From Verrucomicrobiaceae bacterium (lineage in GTDB: Bacteria; Verrucomicrobiota; Verrucomicrobiia; Verrucomicrobiales; Verrucomicrobiaceae), in NCBI GenBank assembly GCA_027487315.1, contig JAIYDW010000033.1, positions 1 through 50,615 on the forward strand: 50,615 bases of DNA, written 5' to 3'. The notes below the pieces were generated by a model. It did not search any database. It was not told where the DNA came from and worked only from the letters and a program-made list of their open reading frames with translations. The position numbers and the translations under genes are program-made. Below are positions 1-8,241 of this stretch, in pieces. Within the stretch, counting starts at the first letter, position 1. Every line of letters starts with the position of its first letter.

Positions 1-1
1 C

Positions 2-220
2 GCCATCGTCGGCGACCCCGACCAAGTCCTCGCCAAACTCAACCGCTACATGGACCTCGGCATCCGCGCCTTCATCCTCAGCGGCTACCCCCACCTCGAA
101 GAGTGCGACCTCTTCGCCCGGCACGTCCTCCCCAAACTTCCCACCACCCGCCTGAACGAACTCCAAAATCGCCGCGTTCCCAACCCCGTCACCCCCCTCA
201 CCACCGCCCCCCGCACCTAA
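2..220 (+). CDS. ssuD: Alkanesulfonate monooxygenase (SsuD-type), C-terminal fragment
   Basis: Only the last 72 residues are in the window; the reading frame is open from base 2 to the TAA at 218-220. The fragment has the signature of the C-terminus of FMNH2-dependent alkanesulfonate monooxygenases of the bacterial luciferase-like family: a V-G-D-P-D-Q-V turn, then a helix, then DLGIRAFILSGYPHLEE. The family releases sulfite and an aldehyde from alkanesulfonates in the cytoplasm during sulfur starvation. The last 20 or so residues are proline-rich and probably a disordered tail. It is 21 bases upstream of the next gene on the same strand, so the two may be co-transcribed. A different luciferase-like monooxygenase cannot be excluded from so short a piece. 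Confidence 0.72.
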   Translation, partial: AIVGDPDQVLAKLNRYMDLGIRAFILSGYPHLEECDLFARHVLPKLPTTRLNELQNRRVPNPVTPLTTAPRT

Positions 221-241
221 CCCTCCTCGCCCCGCCATCCC

Positions 242-1285
242 ATGAATCAAGTCCGCTTCGCCCTCGCCGGTTTCGGTGCCTGGGGCAAACTCCACGCCAA
301 GTCCATCCACGATAATCCCGACGCCTCCCTCGTCGCCATCACCGCCCCCTCCGAAGCCTCCCGCGCCGAAGCCCGCCAACTCTACCCCCACGCCCAAATC
401 TTCGCCGACGCCCAGGACATGATCGCCCAGGCCGACTTCGACCTCATCGACATCGTCACCCCCAGCCACACCCACCGCGACATCGCCCTCGCCGCCATGG
501 CCAAAGGCAAACACGTCCTGCTGGAAAAACCCATGGCCATCACCCTCGACGACTGCAAAGCCATCGTCGCCGCCGCCCGCCAGCACAACGTCCACCTCGC
601 CGTCGGCCACGAACTCCGCCTTTCTTCCCAATGGGGCGAAATCAAAAACATCATCGACTCCGGTACCATCGGCGATCCCCAATACGTCCTCGTCGAACTC
701 TCACGCAAACCCTACCGCCAAGGCGCCTCCGGCTGGCGCTACGATCAAGACCGCGTCGGCTCCTGGGTCCTCGAAGAACCCATCCACTTCTTCGACCTCG
801 CCCGCTGGTATCTCGCCTCCAGTGGCGACCCCGTCGAACTCTACGCCTACGGCAACTCCCGCGACCCGCAGCGCCCCACCCTCTTTGACAACTTCAGCGC
901 CATGTTCAAATACCCCAATGGCAGCTACGCCGTCGTCTCCCAAACCCTCGCCGCCTTCGAACATCATCAAACCATCAAAGTCAGCGGCACCCGCGGCGCC
1001 CTCTGGGCCGGCTGGAGCGGCGCCCTCGACCGCACCCTCGAACCTGAATACTTCCTCAAAGTCTTCGACGGCGAAAATCTCACCCACGTCGACATCAAAA
1101 CCCACAGCGGCGAAGTCTTCGAACTCCGCGCCGAAATCGCCCAATGCATCGAAATGGTCCGCACCGGCAAGCCCCCCATCGCGACCGGCCTCGACGGCCT
1201 CTGGTCCGCCGGCCTCTGCCTCGTCGCCGAAGAATCCATCCGCCAAAACAAAACCCTCCCCGTCGGCGACATGCTCAAGTTTTAA
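242..1285 (+). CDS. Gfo/Idh/MocA family NAD(P)-dependent oxidoreductase
   Basis: A 347-residue cytoplasmic protein of typical family length. The N-terminal Rossmann fold begins at once, with the dinucleotide loop GFGAWG at residues 10-15. The family EKP motif is seen as EKPMA at 95-99; its Lys is the usual catalytic or substrate-contacting residue. A second conserved site, EEPIHFFDLARW near 179-190, gives the His (183) and Asp (186) that family members use in catalysis. The C-terminal half is the alpha/beta substrate domain. Members oxidise or reduce sugars, inositols or related polyols; the substrate cannot be told from sequence. It follows the SsuD-like gene closely on the same strand. The ATG at 242 places the Rossmann strand directly at the N-terminus, as expected. 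Confidence 0.9.
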   Translation: MNQVRFALAGFGAWGKLHAKSIHDNPDASLVAITAPSEASRAEARQLYPHAQIFADAQDMIAQADFDLIDIVTPSHTHRDIALAAMAKGKHVLLEKPMAITLDDCKAIVAAARQHNVHLAVGHELRLSSQWGEIKNIIDSGTIGDPQYVLVELSRKPYRQGASGWRYDQDRVGSWVLEEPIHFFDLARWYLASSGDPVELYAYGNSRDPQRPTLFDNFSAMFKYPNGSYAVVSQTLAAFEHHQTIKVSGTRGALWAGWSGALDRTLEPEYFLKVFDGENLTHVDIKTHSGEVFELRAEIAQCIEMVRTGKPPIATGLDGLWSAGLCLVAEESIRQNKTLPVGDMLKF

Positions 1286-1391
1286 TTTCCACGGTCACTG
1301 ATACCACCCAATTCAGGCATAATTCAGAAATCGCGCTGCCGCTCGATCCTGTCTTGGCATATCCAAAATCCCACCCATCTTTTCGGTGGCG

Positions 1392-2330
1392 ATGACTCCC
1401 CGCGACTCTCGATCTTTCTTGGCCACTCTGATAGGCGATGGCAGATCGCTCATTCTCCTCACCGCAATTGCCCTGGCCTTCGCTGGCGGCGGCGCCGTTT
1501 TCCTCTCAGTCACAGGTCACTTTCTTCCCCACGACGTCGAGTTCCTCGGCATGCAACCGATCACCCTTTGTGGACTGAACCAATGCCGCATCGTCCACTT
1601 CATGATCCATGACCGAGCTTCATTCGGCGGGGTTCTATTGGCCATCTCGGTTCTCTACACTTGGCTCGCCATGTTCCCCCTGCGCGAGGGAGAAAGCTGG
1701 GCTTGGTGGACTCTCGTGCTGACCAACGCCACCGGCTTCGGCTCTTTCCTCACCTATCTCGGCTACGGCTACCTCGACAGTTGGCACGCTTGGTCCACGC
1801 TCCTTCTACTTCCAGTGACGGTCGCAGGCTTGTGTCTCACTCGCCGTCTATGTATCCGACCCCTCACTTGGGAACCAAGCTGGCGACCTGTAAAATGGCT
1901 TTCACGTTCCACCCTAGGTTGGCTGATCTGGCTTACTTGGGGCGGCGGCATGGTGGCAGCAGGGGCTACCATCATGATCGTCGGCATGACTGAGGTCTTC
2001 GTTCCCAGTGACCTCGAATTCATCGGCTTCACCGTGGACCAACTCAACGCGATCAACCCTCGTCTCGTGCCATTGATTGCCCATGACCGCGCTGGTTTCG
2101 GCGGAGGTGTCTTCACGACTGGCTTGCTCATCCTTTGCCTCGTCTGGAAAGCCCCTCCCTCACGTCACCTCTGGCAGGCCCTCGTCCTCGCAGGTGGCAT
2201 CGGCTTCGCCCTCGCTCTCGGCGTCCACTACCCCATCGGCTATCTCGACGCCGAACATCTCGTGCCAGCCTGGACCGGCGCTCTTGCACTCGGAATCGGT
2301 GCCTGGCTTTCGTGGCCACGAATGCGCTAG
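1392..2330 (+). CDS. Integral membrane protein with two-fold internal repeat
   Basis: A protein of about 312 residues with roughly seven or eight hydrophobic segments and no family I can name. It is built from two similar halves. Near residues 47-90 it has HDVEFLGM, then a Cys/Arg stretch, then IHDRASFGG; near 206-250 it has SDLEFIGF followed by IAHDRAGFGG. A second pair is LGYGYLDSWHAW and YPIGYLDAEH after the following membrane segment. The polar, strongly conserved HDRA(S/G)FGG loop in both halves suggests a functional site at a pseudo-two-fold axis. I chose the ATG at 1392; an in-frame GTG lies two codons upstream at 1386. Codon use is less C-rich than in neighbours. Function is unknown; a transporter or membrane enzyme are both possible. 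Confidence 0.75.
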   Translation: MTPRDSRSFLATLIGDGRSLILLTAIALAFAGGGAVFLSVTGHFLPHDVEFLGMQPITLCGLNQCRIVHFMIHDRASFGGVLLAISVLYTWLAMFPLREGESWAWWTLVLTNATGFGSFLTYLGYGYLDSWHAWSTLLLLPVTVAGLCLTRRLCIRPLTWEPSWRPVKWLSRSTLGWLIWLTWGGGMVAAGATIMIVGMTEVFVPSDLEFIGFTVDQLNAINPRLVPLIAHDRAGFGGGVFTTGLLILCLVWKAPPSRHLWQALVLAGGIGFALALGVHYPIGYLDAEHLVPAWTGALALGIGAWLSWPRMR

Positions 2331-2383
2331 AGTAGAGTGCTGGTTGAAAGTTCACCGTCCGGCTAACGGTTCATTAGGCTGCC

Positions 2384-2449
2384 ATGCCCACCCGCCGCTC
2401 CTTCCTCACGACCACACCCACCTCAGCAGGCACCACACTCCCAATCTAA
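2384..2449 (+). pseudogene. Possible remnant of a twin-arginine signal peptide
   Basis: An ATG at 2384 opens a 21-residue frame starting MPTRRSFLTTT and ending at a TAA at 2447-2449, eleven bases before the MFS transporter start. The R-R-x-F-L pattern within six residues of a Met is the classical Tat motif, and this leader style is very common in Verrucomicrobiota and Planctomycetota secreted enzymes. There is no hydrophobic core of full length and no mature protein, so this may be the stump of a deleted gene, a short leader peptide, or chance. Confidence 0.35.
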
Positions 2450-2460
2450 CGCCTCCACCT

Positions 2461-3720
2461 ATGGACAACCGCAAATGGTACTCCGGCGTCACACGCTATC
2501 AATGGCTCGTCCTCCTCGTCGCTTCCCTCGGTTGGGTGTTCGACGCTTTCGAAGGTCAACTCTTCAACCTCACCCGCGGGGCCATGCTCTCCGAAATCCT
2601 CGGCGTCAATCCCGGTGACCCCGAGGCCAAAAAATGGGGCGACATCTTCCTCGGCATCTTCCTCGCCGGCGGCACCTTCGGTGGCCTGCTCTTCGGCTCC
2701 CTCGGCGACAAAATCGGCCGCCAGCCCGTCATGGTCCTCACCATCCTCTTCTACTCCGTCTTCTCCGGCCTCACCTACTTCGCCACCGAACTCTGGCACG
2801 TCGGTATCCTTCGCTTCTTCGTCGCCATGGGCGTCGGTGGCGAGTGGGCCGTCGCCGCCGCCCTCGTTGCGGAAATCTTCCCCAAACACGCCCGCACTCA
2901 CGCCGGCGGCATCTTCCACGCCACCGGTGTCCTCGGCACCTGGCTCGCCGCCCTCACCGCCATGGAAGTCGCCAACGAATGGCGCATCGCCTACCTCGTC
3001 GGCATCCTCCCCGCCCTCCTCACCGTTTGGGTTCGCAGTTCCATCAAAGAACCCGACTCCTGGCACGAGGCCAAATCCAGCGGCAAACCCATGGGCAGCT
3101 TCGCCGAACTCTTTGGTGATTCCCGTTGGCGATCCCGCGCTCTCCTCGGCATGTCCCTCGCCGCCGTCGGCCTGGGCACCTTCTGGGGCGTCTGCGTCGC
3201 CACTCAGGACCTCACCCGTGAACTCCTCCTATCTCTCGGCATCCAACCCGTCGAAGCCGACAAAAGCTCCAAGTTTGCCTACGGCATCATTCAGGTTATC
3301 GGCGCAGGCATCGGTCAGCTCAGCTTCGGCCCCCTCTGCGCCCGCCTCGGTCGCAAACGCACCTTCGCCATCATGCACCTCTTGAGCTTCCTCATGGTGC
3401 TCGCCGTCTGCTACCTGCCCCAAAACTACTCCCAAATGCTCATCCTCCTGCCCCTCTTCGGCTTCGTCACCCTCAGCATCCATGCCGGCTACGCCATCTA
3501 CTTCCCCGAACTCTTCCCCAACCACCTCCGCTCCACCGGCGCCAGCTTCTGTTTCAACGCCGGCCGCCTCCTCGCTGCCCCCATGCTCTTCCTCTCAGCC
3601 TACATCAAAACCCTCACCACCCTGCCGAACGCCATCGCTCTCATGGGCTGCCTCTTCCTGCTTGGCATGTTCATCCTCTCCTTCCTCCCAGAAACCAAAG
3701 ACACCGACCTCCCCGAGTAA
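2461..3720 (+). CDS. MFS transporter (sugar/organic acid type)
   Basis: A 419-residue inner-membrane transporter with about twelve hydrophobic segments. The MFS motif A is plain in the loop after TM2 (GSLGDKIGRQPV, about residues 79-90), with a weaker copy in the second half (ARLGRKRTF). The first segment carries the acidic D-A-F-E pair seen in many proton symporters of the sialate/aromatic acid/sugar phosphate groups. The open frame extends upstream to 2077, inside the preceding membrane protein gene, but that extension is in the wrong frame for that gene and reads as low-complexity sequence. The ATG at 2461, which starts MDNRKWYSGV, fits the usual short cytoplasmic N-terminus. The substrate cannot be deduced. 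Adjacent genes give no clear pathway. Confidence 0.88.
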   Translation: MDNRKWYSGVTRYQWLVLLVASLGWVFDAFEGQLFNLTRGAMLSEILGVNPGDPEAKKWGDIFLGIFLAGGTFGGLLFGSLGDKIGRQPVMVLTILFYSVFSGLTYFATELWHVGILRFFVAMGVGGEWAVAAALVAEIFPKHARTHAGGIFHATGVLGTWLAALTAMEVANEWRIAYLVGILPALLTVWVRSSIKEPDSWHEAKSSGKPMGSFAELFGDSRWRSRALLGMSLAAVGLGTFWGVCVATQDLTRELLLSLGIQPVEADKSSKFAYGIIQVIGAGIGQLSFGPLCARLGRKRTFAIMHLLSFLMVLAVCYLPQNYSQMLILLPLFGFVTLSIHAGYAIYFPELFPNHLRSTGASFCFNAGRLLAAPMLFLSAYIKTLTTLPNAIALMGCLFLLGMFILSFLPETKDTDLPE

Positions 3721-3753
3721 CCCCAACCCTCCTCCACCGCCCAAACCTCCCCC

Positions 3754-3781
3754 TTGACTCCCTCATCGCCCCGCCTATTCT
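3754..3781 (+). promoter_or_regulatory. Predicted sigma70-type promoter of metK
   Basis: TTGACT at 3754-3759 and TATTCT at 3776-3781 are separated by 16 bases, a good match to a housekeeping promoter in an otherwise C-rich stretch. Transcription would begin near 3788, about 50 bases before the metK ATG, and would place the tandem octamer at 3795-3810 at the start of the transcript or just downstream of the polymerase site. Confidence 0.6.
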
Positions 3782-3794
3782 GCGCCCGCCAAAG

Positions 3795-3810
3795 ACGCAT
3801 CAACGCATCA
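3795..3810 (+). promoter_or_regulatory. Tandem octamer ACGCATCA x2, shared word with the ahcY promoter
   Basis: ACGCATCA is repeated head to tail exactly, and related ATCA words follow at 3815-3825. The 11-base word ATCAACGCATC (3799-3809) occurs again exactly at 6694-6704 in front of ahcY, the other methyl cycle gene in the window. In both places it lies just downstream of a predicted promoter. I read it as a binding site for a shared regulator; no riboswitch fold was recognised. Confidence 0.5.
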
Positions 3811-3840
3811 GCATTCATCAATATCAAACTCTGACCCACC

Positions 3841-5082
3841 ATGTCACGCTCATACATCTTTTCTTCCGAATCCGTCGGCGAAGGCCATCCTGACAAAGTC
3901 GCCGATACCATCTCCGACGCCATCCTCGACGCCTGCCTCGCCATCGACCTCAAAAGCCGCGTCGCTTGCGAAACCTTCGTGAAAAGCAACGTCGTCGTCG
4001 TCGGCGGTGAAATCACTATCCCCAAACTTCAAAACAAAAAACTCGGCACCACCAAGCCCATCGACGAAGTCATCAACGTCGGCCAAATCATCCGCAATGC
4101 CGTCCGCGGCATCGGCTACACCAACGCCGACGACGTCTTCCACGCCGACCAAATCTTCATCAACAACTACCTCACCATCCAAAGCCCCGACATCGCCCAA
4201 GGTGTCGACGCCGCTGAAGCCGAAGGCAAAAAACACGCCGAACAAGGCGCCGGTGACCAGGGCATCATGTTCGGTTACGCCTGCGACGAAACCCCCGAGC
4301 TCATGCCAGCTCCCATCATGTTCGCCCACCGCCTCGGCCGCGAACTCACCCGCATCCGCAAAGCAGGCAAACTCGCCAAATGGCTGCGCCCTGACGCGAA
4401 AAGCCAAGTCTCCGTGGAATACGTCGACGGCAAGCCCACCCGCATCGTCAACGTCGTCATCTCCACCCAGCACGAGGCACCTGCCCCCGGTGTGACTGAC
4501 AAGGAGCAACACGCGATGATCGAAAAATTCTGCATCGAGCAAGTCATCAAGAAGGTCCTTCCGAAGAACATGCTCACCAAGGAAACCGAGTGCCTCATCA
4601 ATCCCACCGGCAAATTCGTCGTCGGCGGTCCTCAAGGCGATAGCGGCCTGACCGGTCGTAAAATCATCGTCGACAGCTACGGCGGCATGGGCCGTCACGG
4701 TGGTGGTGCCTTCTCCGGCAAAGACCCCTCCAAAGTGGACCGCAGCGCCGCCTACATGGGCCGCTGGGTCGCCAAAAACGTCGTCGCCGCCGGCCTCGCC
4801 GCCAAGTGCGAAGTCCAGTTCGCCTACGCCATCGGTCACCCGCTGCCAGTCAGCGTCCACATCGACACCTTCGGCACCGGCACCATCAGCGACGACAAAA
4901 TCCTCGACGCCGTCCTCGCCGTGTTCTCCTTCAAGCCTGCTGACATCGTAAAGCAGCTCAACCTCCTCCGCCCCATCTACTCTAAGACCACCAACTACGG
5001 TCACTTCGGCAAAATCAACGACCCAGACATCACCTGGGAAATCACCAACAAAGCCGAAGCCCTCAAAAAGGCGGTCAAGTAA
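3841..5082 (+). CDS. metK: S-adenosylmethionine synthetase MetK
   Basis: A 413-residue cytoplasmic enzyme that makes S-adenosylmethionine from methionine and ATP, releasing phosphate and pyrophosphate. The family landmarks are all present. The N-terminus is [13 protein letters not shown] with the catalytic His. The ATP-binding [12 protein letters not shown] is near residues 137-148. The P-loop-like [19 protein letters not shown] lies near 287-305. The length is slightly above the E. coli enzyme (about 384), mainly through small insertions. It has its own promoter upstream and a strong intrinsic terminator 20 bases after the stop, so it is probably a single-gene unit. A 412-residue open frame lies antisense to almost the whole gene; it is a codon-bias shadow. 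Confidence 0.98.
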   Translation: MSRSYIFSSESVGEGHPDKVADTISDAILDACLAIDLKSRVACETFVKSNVVVVGGEITIPKLQNKKLGTTKPIDEVINVGQIIRNAVRGIGYTNADDVFHADQIFINNYLTIQSPDIAQGVDAAEAEGKKHAEQGAGDQGIMFGYACDETPELMPAPIMFAHRLGRELTRIRKAGKLAKWLRPDAKSQVSVEYVDGKPTRIVNVVISTQHEAPAPGVTDKEQHAMIEKFCIEQVIKKVLPKNMLTKETECLINPTGKFVVGGPQGDSGLTGRKIIVDSYGGMGRHGGGAFSGKDPSKVDRSAAYMGRWVAKNVVAAGLAAKCEVQFAYAIGHPLPVSVHIDTFGTGTISDDKILDAVLAVFSFKPADIVKQLNLLRPIYSKTTNYGHFGKINDPDITWEITNKAEALKKAVK

Positions 5083-5102
5083 GACCAACCCAGCCCAATC
5101 TC

Positions 5103-5135
5103 AAAGCCGCGCAGGGAAACCCGCGCGGCTTTTTT
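5103..5135 (+). terminator. Intrinsic terminator of metK
   Basis: AAGCCGCGC at 5104-5112 pairs perfectly with GCGCGGCTT at 5123-5131 across a ten-base loop, followed by T5130-T5135. On the minus strand the hairpin is followed by only three T, so it would serve the convergent sulfatase gene weakly. Confidence 0.9.
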
Positions 5136-5139
5136 GCGT

Positions 5140-6573
5140 TCACCGCGGAAACATCTCACCCAACTGCTTCTCTGCCGCAGACAGCACCGCCGCCTGAGCC
5201 GGATCACTCGCATGATTCTTGAGCTCCGCAGGATCCTGCTCCGTCAAATACAACTCTCTCGCCGTGACCTCCTTCGTCACCCAGTCACGCCACTCCGTGT
5301 ACCTCACTTGGTCCGTTCGAATGCTGTAGCCCATCGCCTTCGGTTGCTTGCTCGGCTCCCGATCATAATACGCCGGACGCGGATGCTGCGTGAAGGCCGC
5401 CGTCTTCACCGACTGCACCGGATCCCTCAAAACAGGCACCAAACTCACCCCATCCAGCTTCCCCGGTTGAGGCAATTCACAAAGATCCACCAACGTCGGA
5501 AACAGATCCACCAACTCCGCCAGAGCACGCGTCTTCTTGCCCCGATGCTCCGGCCTCAAATCGCTGATCAGCAGTGGCACATGCGCATCAAATTCAAAAT
5601 CAGACGTCTTCCCCCACAGGCTGTGCTCCCCAATGTGGTAACCATGATCCGCAAAGAAAACGATGATCGTATTGTCAGCCGCCCCACTTTTCTCCAACGC
5701 CTCAAGCACCTTCCCAATCTGCGCATCCATGTAACTGATGTTCGCAAAATACCCATGTCGCATCTCCGCCGCCAACTCCTCTGAAACCGGCGTCTGCTTG
5801 TTCACCGGACCCAAAATCTCGGTGCTCTGATGAAAAGCAATCTCCGGTGCCCCCTCAGGTCGCGCCCCATTCAACACCGGCAACTTCGAACGCTCATACA
5901 GATCCCAATACTTCTTCGGCGCATTGAACGGCGCGTGCGGCTTCCAAAAACCCACTGCCAAAAAGAACGGCTCATTCTTCACCTCCGACATCACACGCAC
6001 CGCCTCGACCGCCACCCGCCCATCGTAATAAGCCTCATCCGGCACATCGTAACAGGACGTGATGCCCTGCTCCGGATACCCGCGCCCACCTCCCATCTTC
6101 ACCAAATTCGGCGGCAGCGCCCCCTGAATCTGCGGCGTGTCCGCCCCATGATTCGCATAGTGCAAAAACTCATCCGCACTCCAGGACCTCCGATCTCCCT
6201 TCTCCGCCGTGTGCCAGTTGTGAAAAACCTTCCCCACACACCGCGTCGTGTATCCCTGCTCCTTGAACCAAAGCGGCAGGGTCGTCACCTCAGGATTCAA
6301 CTCCCGAAAATGCGTCCCATTGTTCCAAAGCCGCAGCGTGTCAGGCCTCAACCCCGTCAACAGTGACGACCGTGACGGATTGCACACCGCCTGCTGACAA
6401 TACGCCCGCTCAAACTGCACACTGCGAGCCGCAAGCTTATCAAGATGGGGCGTAAGCGCAGTCGACCCATAGGACCCCATCTCCGGGCGAAAATCATCCG
6501 CCATGATGAACAACACATTCGGCTTCGCCGCATAAATCGAAGACGCAAAGAACAGCAAAAAGAGACATCGCAT
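5140..6573 (-). CDS. Secreted sulfatase, iduronate-2-sulfatase-like
   Basis: A 477-residue protein with a signal peptide (MRCLFLLFFASSIYA, cleavage before AKPN). It then has the alkaline-phosphatase-superfamily sulfatase fold: calcium-binding Asp pair in MADD (residues 26-27), the formylglycine signature C-N-P-S-R with the Cys to be oxidised at residue 64, GKVFHNWH, a GFWKPHAPF stretch, and ADHGYHIGEH. GKVF and FWKPH place it near the iduronate-2-sulfatase type rather than the arylsulfatase A type. It would remove sulfate esters from polysaccharides in the periplasm or outside. A TTG three codons upstream (6582) is an alternative start. It lies alone on the minus strand between metK and ahcY. 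The SUMF1-like protein encoded at 30350-33217 does not look like its activating enzyme. Confidence 0.93.
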   Translation of the reverse strand: MRCLFLLFFASSIYAAKPNVLFIMADDFRPEMGSYGSTALTPHLDKLAARSVQFERAYCQQAVCNPSRSSLLTGLRPDTLRLWNNGTHFRELNPEVTTLPLWFKEQGYTTRCVGKVFHNWHTAEKGDRRSWSADEFLHYANHGADTPQIQGALPPNLVKMGGGRGYPEQGITSCYDVPDEAYYDGRVAVEAVRVMSEVKNEPFFLAVGFWKPHAPFNAPKKYWDLYERSKLPVLNGARPEGAPEIAFHQSTEILGPVNKQTPVSEELAAEMRHGYFANISYMDAQIGKVLEALEKSGAADNTIIVFFADHGYHIGEHSLWGKTSDFEFDAHVPLLISDLRPEHRGKKTRALAELVDLFPTLVDLCELPQPGKLDGVSLVPVLRDPVQSVKTAAFTQHPRPAYYDREPSKQPKAMGYSIRTDQVRYTEWRDWVTKEVTARELYLTEQDPAELKNHASDPAQAAVLSAAEKQLGEMFPR

Positions 6574-6665
6574 GACCCTCAAAAACGCACCAATGCCCCC
6601 GAGCTTGCACCCATCACTCCTCCATCACCCATTCCGCAACATCCGCTCCACCCTCAAATACCCGT

Positions 6666-6716
6666 TTGACACCAGGGCATCCCTTTGGAACATATCAACG
6701 CATCGTGATACGTTGC
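6666..6716 (+). promoter_or_regulatory. ahcY promoter with imperfect palindromic operator
   Basis: TTGACA at 6666-6671 is a consensus -35 box; the -10 region is less clear (around 6690-6698, CATATC/TATCAA). The palindrome covers 6696-6715: the arms CAACGCATC and GATACGTTG pair at 8 of 9 positions, and the two central bases do not pair. Its left arm contains the 11-base word shared with the metK upstream region. A palindrome at or just after the -10 is the usual place for a repressor site. Confidence 0.55.
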
Positions 6717-6760
6717 TACGTTAATTTTCACTACAAACTAGAACCCAAGACCCAGACCCT

Positions 6761-8164
6761 ATGACCGACTACAAAGTTAAAGACATCGCCCTCGCCGACT
6801 TCGGCCGCAAAGAACTCGACGTTGCCGAACACGAAATGCCAGGCCTCATGGCCACCCGCGAGAAATACGGCCCGAAAAAGCCTCTCGCTGGCGTCCGCAT
6901 CACCGGCTCCTTGCACATGACCATCCAAACCGGTGTCCTCATCGAGACCCTCAAGGAACTCGGCGCCGATGTCCGTTGGGCCTCCTGCAACATTTTCTCC
7001 ACCCAGGACCACGCCGCCTCCGCCATCGCAGCCTCCGGAACCCCCGTCTTTGCCTGGAAGGGCGAGACCCTCGAAGAATACTGGTGGTGCACCTGGCAGG
7101 CCATCATCTTCCCAGGCAACAAAGGCCCTCAACTCATCGTCGATGACGGTGGCGACGTCACCCTCCTCATCCACAAGGGCTACGAAATGGAAAACGGCGA
7201 CAAGTGGGTCGAGACTCCCTCCGACAACCACGAAGTGAAGGTCATCAAAGACCTCCTCAAAGACATTGCCGTGAAACAACCCGGTATCTTCCACGAGATC
7301 GTCAAAGACCTCAAAGGCGTCTCCGAAGAAACCACCACCGGCGTCCACCGCCTCTATGAAATGGCCCGCGCAGGCAAACTGCTCTTCCCTGCCATCAACG
7401 TCAACGACAGCGTCACCAAGTCCAAGTTCGACAACCTCTACGGCTGCCGCGAATCCCTCCTCGATGGCATCAAGCGCGCCACCGACGTCATGATCGCCGG
7501 CAAAGTCGGCGTCGTCTGCGGTTACGGCGATGTCGGCAAAGGCTGCGCCGCTGCCCTCCGCGGCATGGGTGCCCAAGTCATCGTCACCGAGATCGACCCC
7601 GTCTGCGCCCTCCAGGCCGCCATGGAAGGCTACCGTGTCATGCCCATCGAAGACACCCTCGGCACCGGCGACATCTACGTCACCACCACGGGCAACAAAG
7701 ACATCATCACCCTGGAACACATGGAGTTGATGAAGGACCAAGCCATCGTCTGCAACATCGGCCACTTCGACAATGAAATCCAAGTCGACCGCCTCAATGC
7801 ACGCACCGACGTCAAGCGCCTCAACATCAAGGCTCAGGTGGACAAATACACCTTCCCGGCCGGCAACAGCATCTACATGCTCGCCGAAGGCCGCCTCGTG
7901 AACCTCGGCTGCGCCACCGGTCACCCAAGCTTCGTCATGAGCAACAGCTTCACCAATCAGACGCTGGCTCAAATCGAACTCTGGGAAACCAAAGACAGCC
8001 GCGAAATCGGCGTCACCGTCCTGCCGAAGAAGCTCGACGAAGAAGTCGCCCGCCTCCACCTCGCCAAAATCGGTGTCAAACTCACCGTGCTCTCCAAAGA
8101 CCAAGCCGACTACATCGGCGTCGCCGTGGACGGCCCCTACAAGACCGAGCACTACCGCTATTAA
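6761..8164 (+). CDS. ahcY: Adenosylhomocysteinase AhcY
   Basis: A 467-residue cytoplasmic enzyme that cleaves S-adenosylhomocysteine to adenosine and homocysteine, using bound NAD. The gene product of metK feeds it through methyltransferases. The family motifs are clear: [16 protein letters not shown] early on, the Asn/Cys-rich [12 protein letters not shown], the NAD-binding loop [10 protein letters not shown] near residues 252-261, and the C-terminal KTEHYRY that contacts the neighbouring subunit's cofactor. Length fits the long bacterial form. The ATG at 6761 gives the expected N-terminus. It appears to be transcribed alone, with a promoter and possible operator upstream and a strong terminator after it. 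Confidence 0.98.
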   Translation: MTDYKVKDIALADFGRKELDVAEHEMPGLMATREKYGPKKPLAGVRITGSLHMTIQTGVLIETLKELGADVRWASCNIFSTQDHAASAIAASGTPVFAWKGETLEEYWWCTWQAIIFPGNKGPQLIVDDGGDVTLLIHKGYEMENGDKWVETPSDNHEVKVIKDLLKDIAVKQPGIFHEIVKDLKGVSEETTTGVHRLYEMARAGKLLFPAINVNDSVTKSKFDNLYGCRESLLDGIKRATDVMIAGKVGVVCGYGDVGKGCAAALRGMGAQVIVTEIDPVCALQAAMEGYRVMPIEDTLGTGDIYVTTTGNKDIITLEHMELMKDQAIVCNIGHFDNEIQVDRLNARTDVKRLNIKAQVDKYTFPAGNSIYMLAEGRLVNLGCATGHPSFVMSNSFTNQTLAQIELWETKDSREIGVTVLPKKLDEEVARLHLAKIGVKLTVLSKDQADYIGVAVDGPYKTEHYRY

Positions 8165-8199
8165 TCCAGGCATCACTCTCCGAGTGATCAGAACCTCAG

Positions 8200-8231
8200 A
8201 GCGCGGATGGCCAAAAGCCGTCCGCGCTTTT
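8200..8231 (+). terminator. Intrinsic terminator of ahcY
   Basis: AGCGCGGATGGC (8200-8211) pairs with GCCGTCCGCGCT (8217-8228) with one G-T wobble, followed by TTTT. A smaller perfect hairpin, ATCACTC/GAGTGAT, lies just before it at 8172-8188 but has no T-run. Confidence 0.88.
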
Positions 8232-8241
8232 CATTTCCCCC

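Noticed and set aside
2077-2460. N-terminal extension of the MFS transporter
   Set aside because: It overlaps the preceding membrane protein gene in another frame and is low-complexity; homology begins at 2461.
3782-3840. SAM or SAH riboswitch in front of metK
   Set aside because: The leader is only about 50 bases and no conserved riboswitch core or multi-stem fold could be drawn; direct repeats fit a protein site better.
3850-5088. Long minus-strand open frame (412 codons) over metK
   Set aside because: It is antisense to a certain gene, rich in Asp/Val/Gly/Phe, and arises because C-ending codons avoid stops on the other strand.
5100-5140. metK terminator as a strong bidirectional terminator
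   Set aside because: On the minus strand only three T follow the stem, so use by the sulfatase gene is doubtful.
5830-6366. 178-codon plus-strand open frame over the sulfatase
   Set aside because: Arg/His/Pro-rich translation, antisense to a gene with clear catalytic motifs.
6731-8176. 481-codon minus-strand open frame over ahcY
   Set aside because: Same codon-bias shadow effect; no recognisable domain; ahcY is certain.
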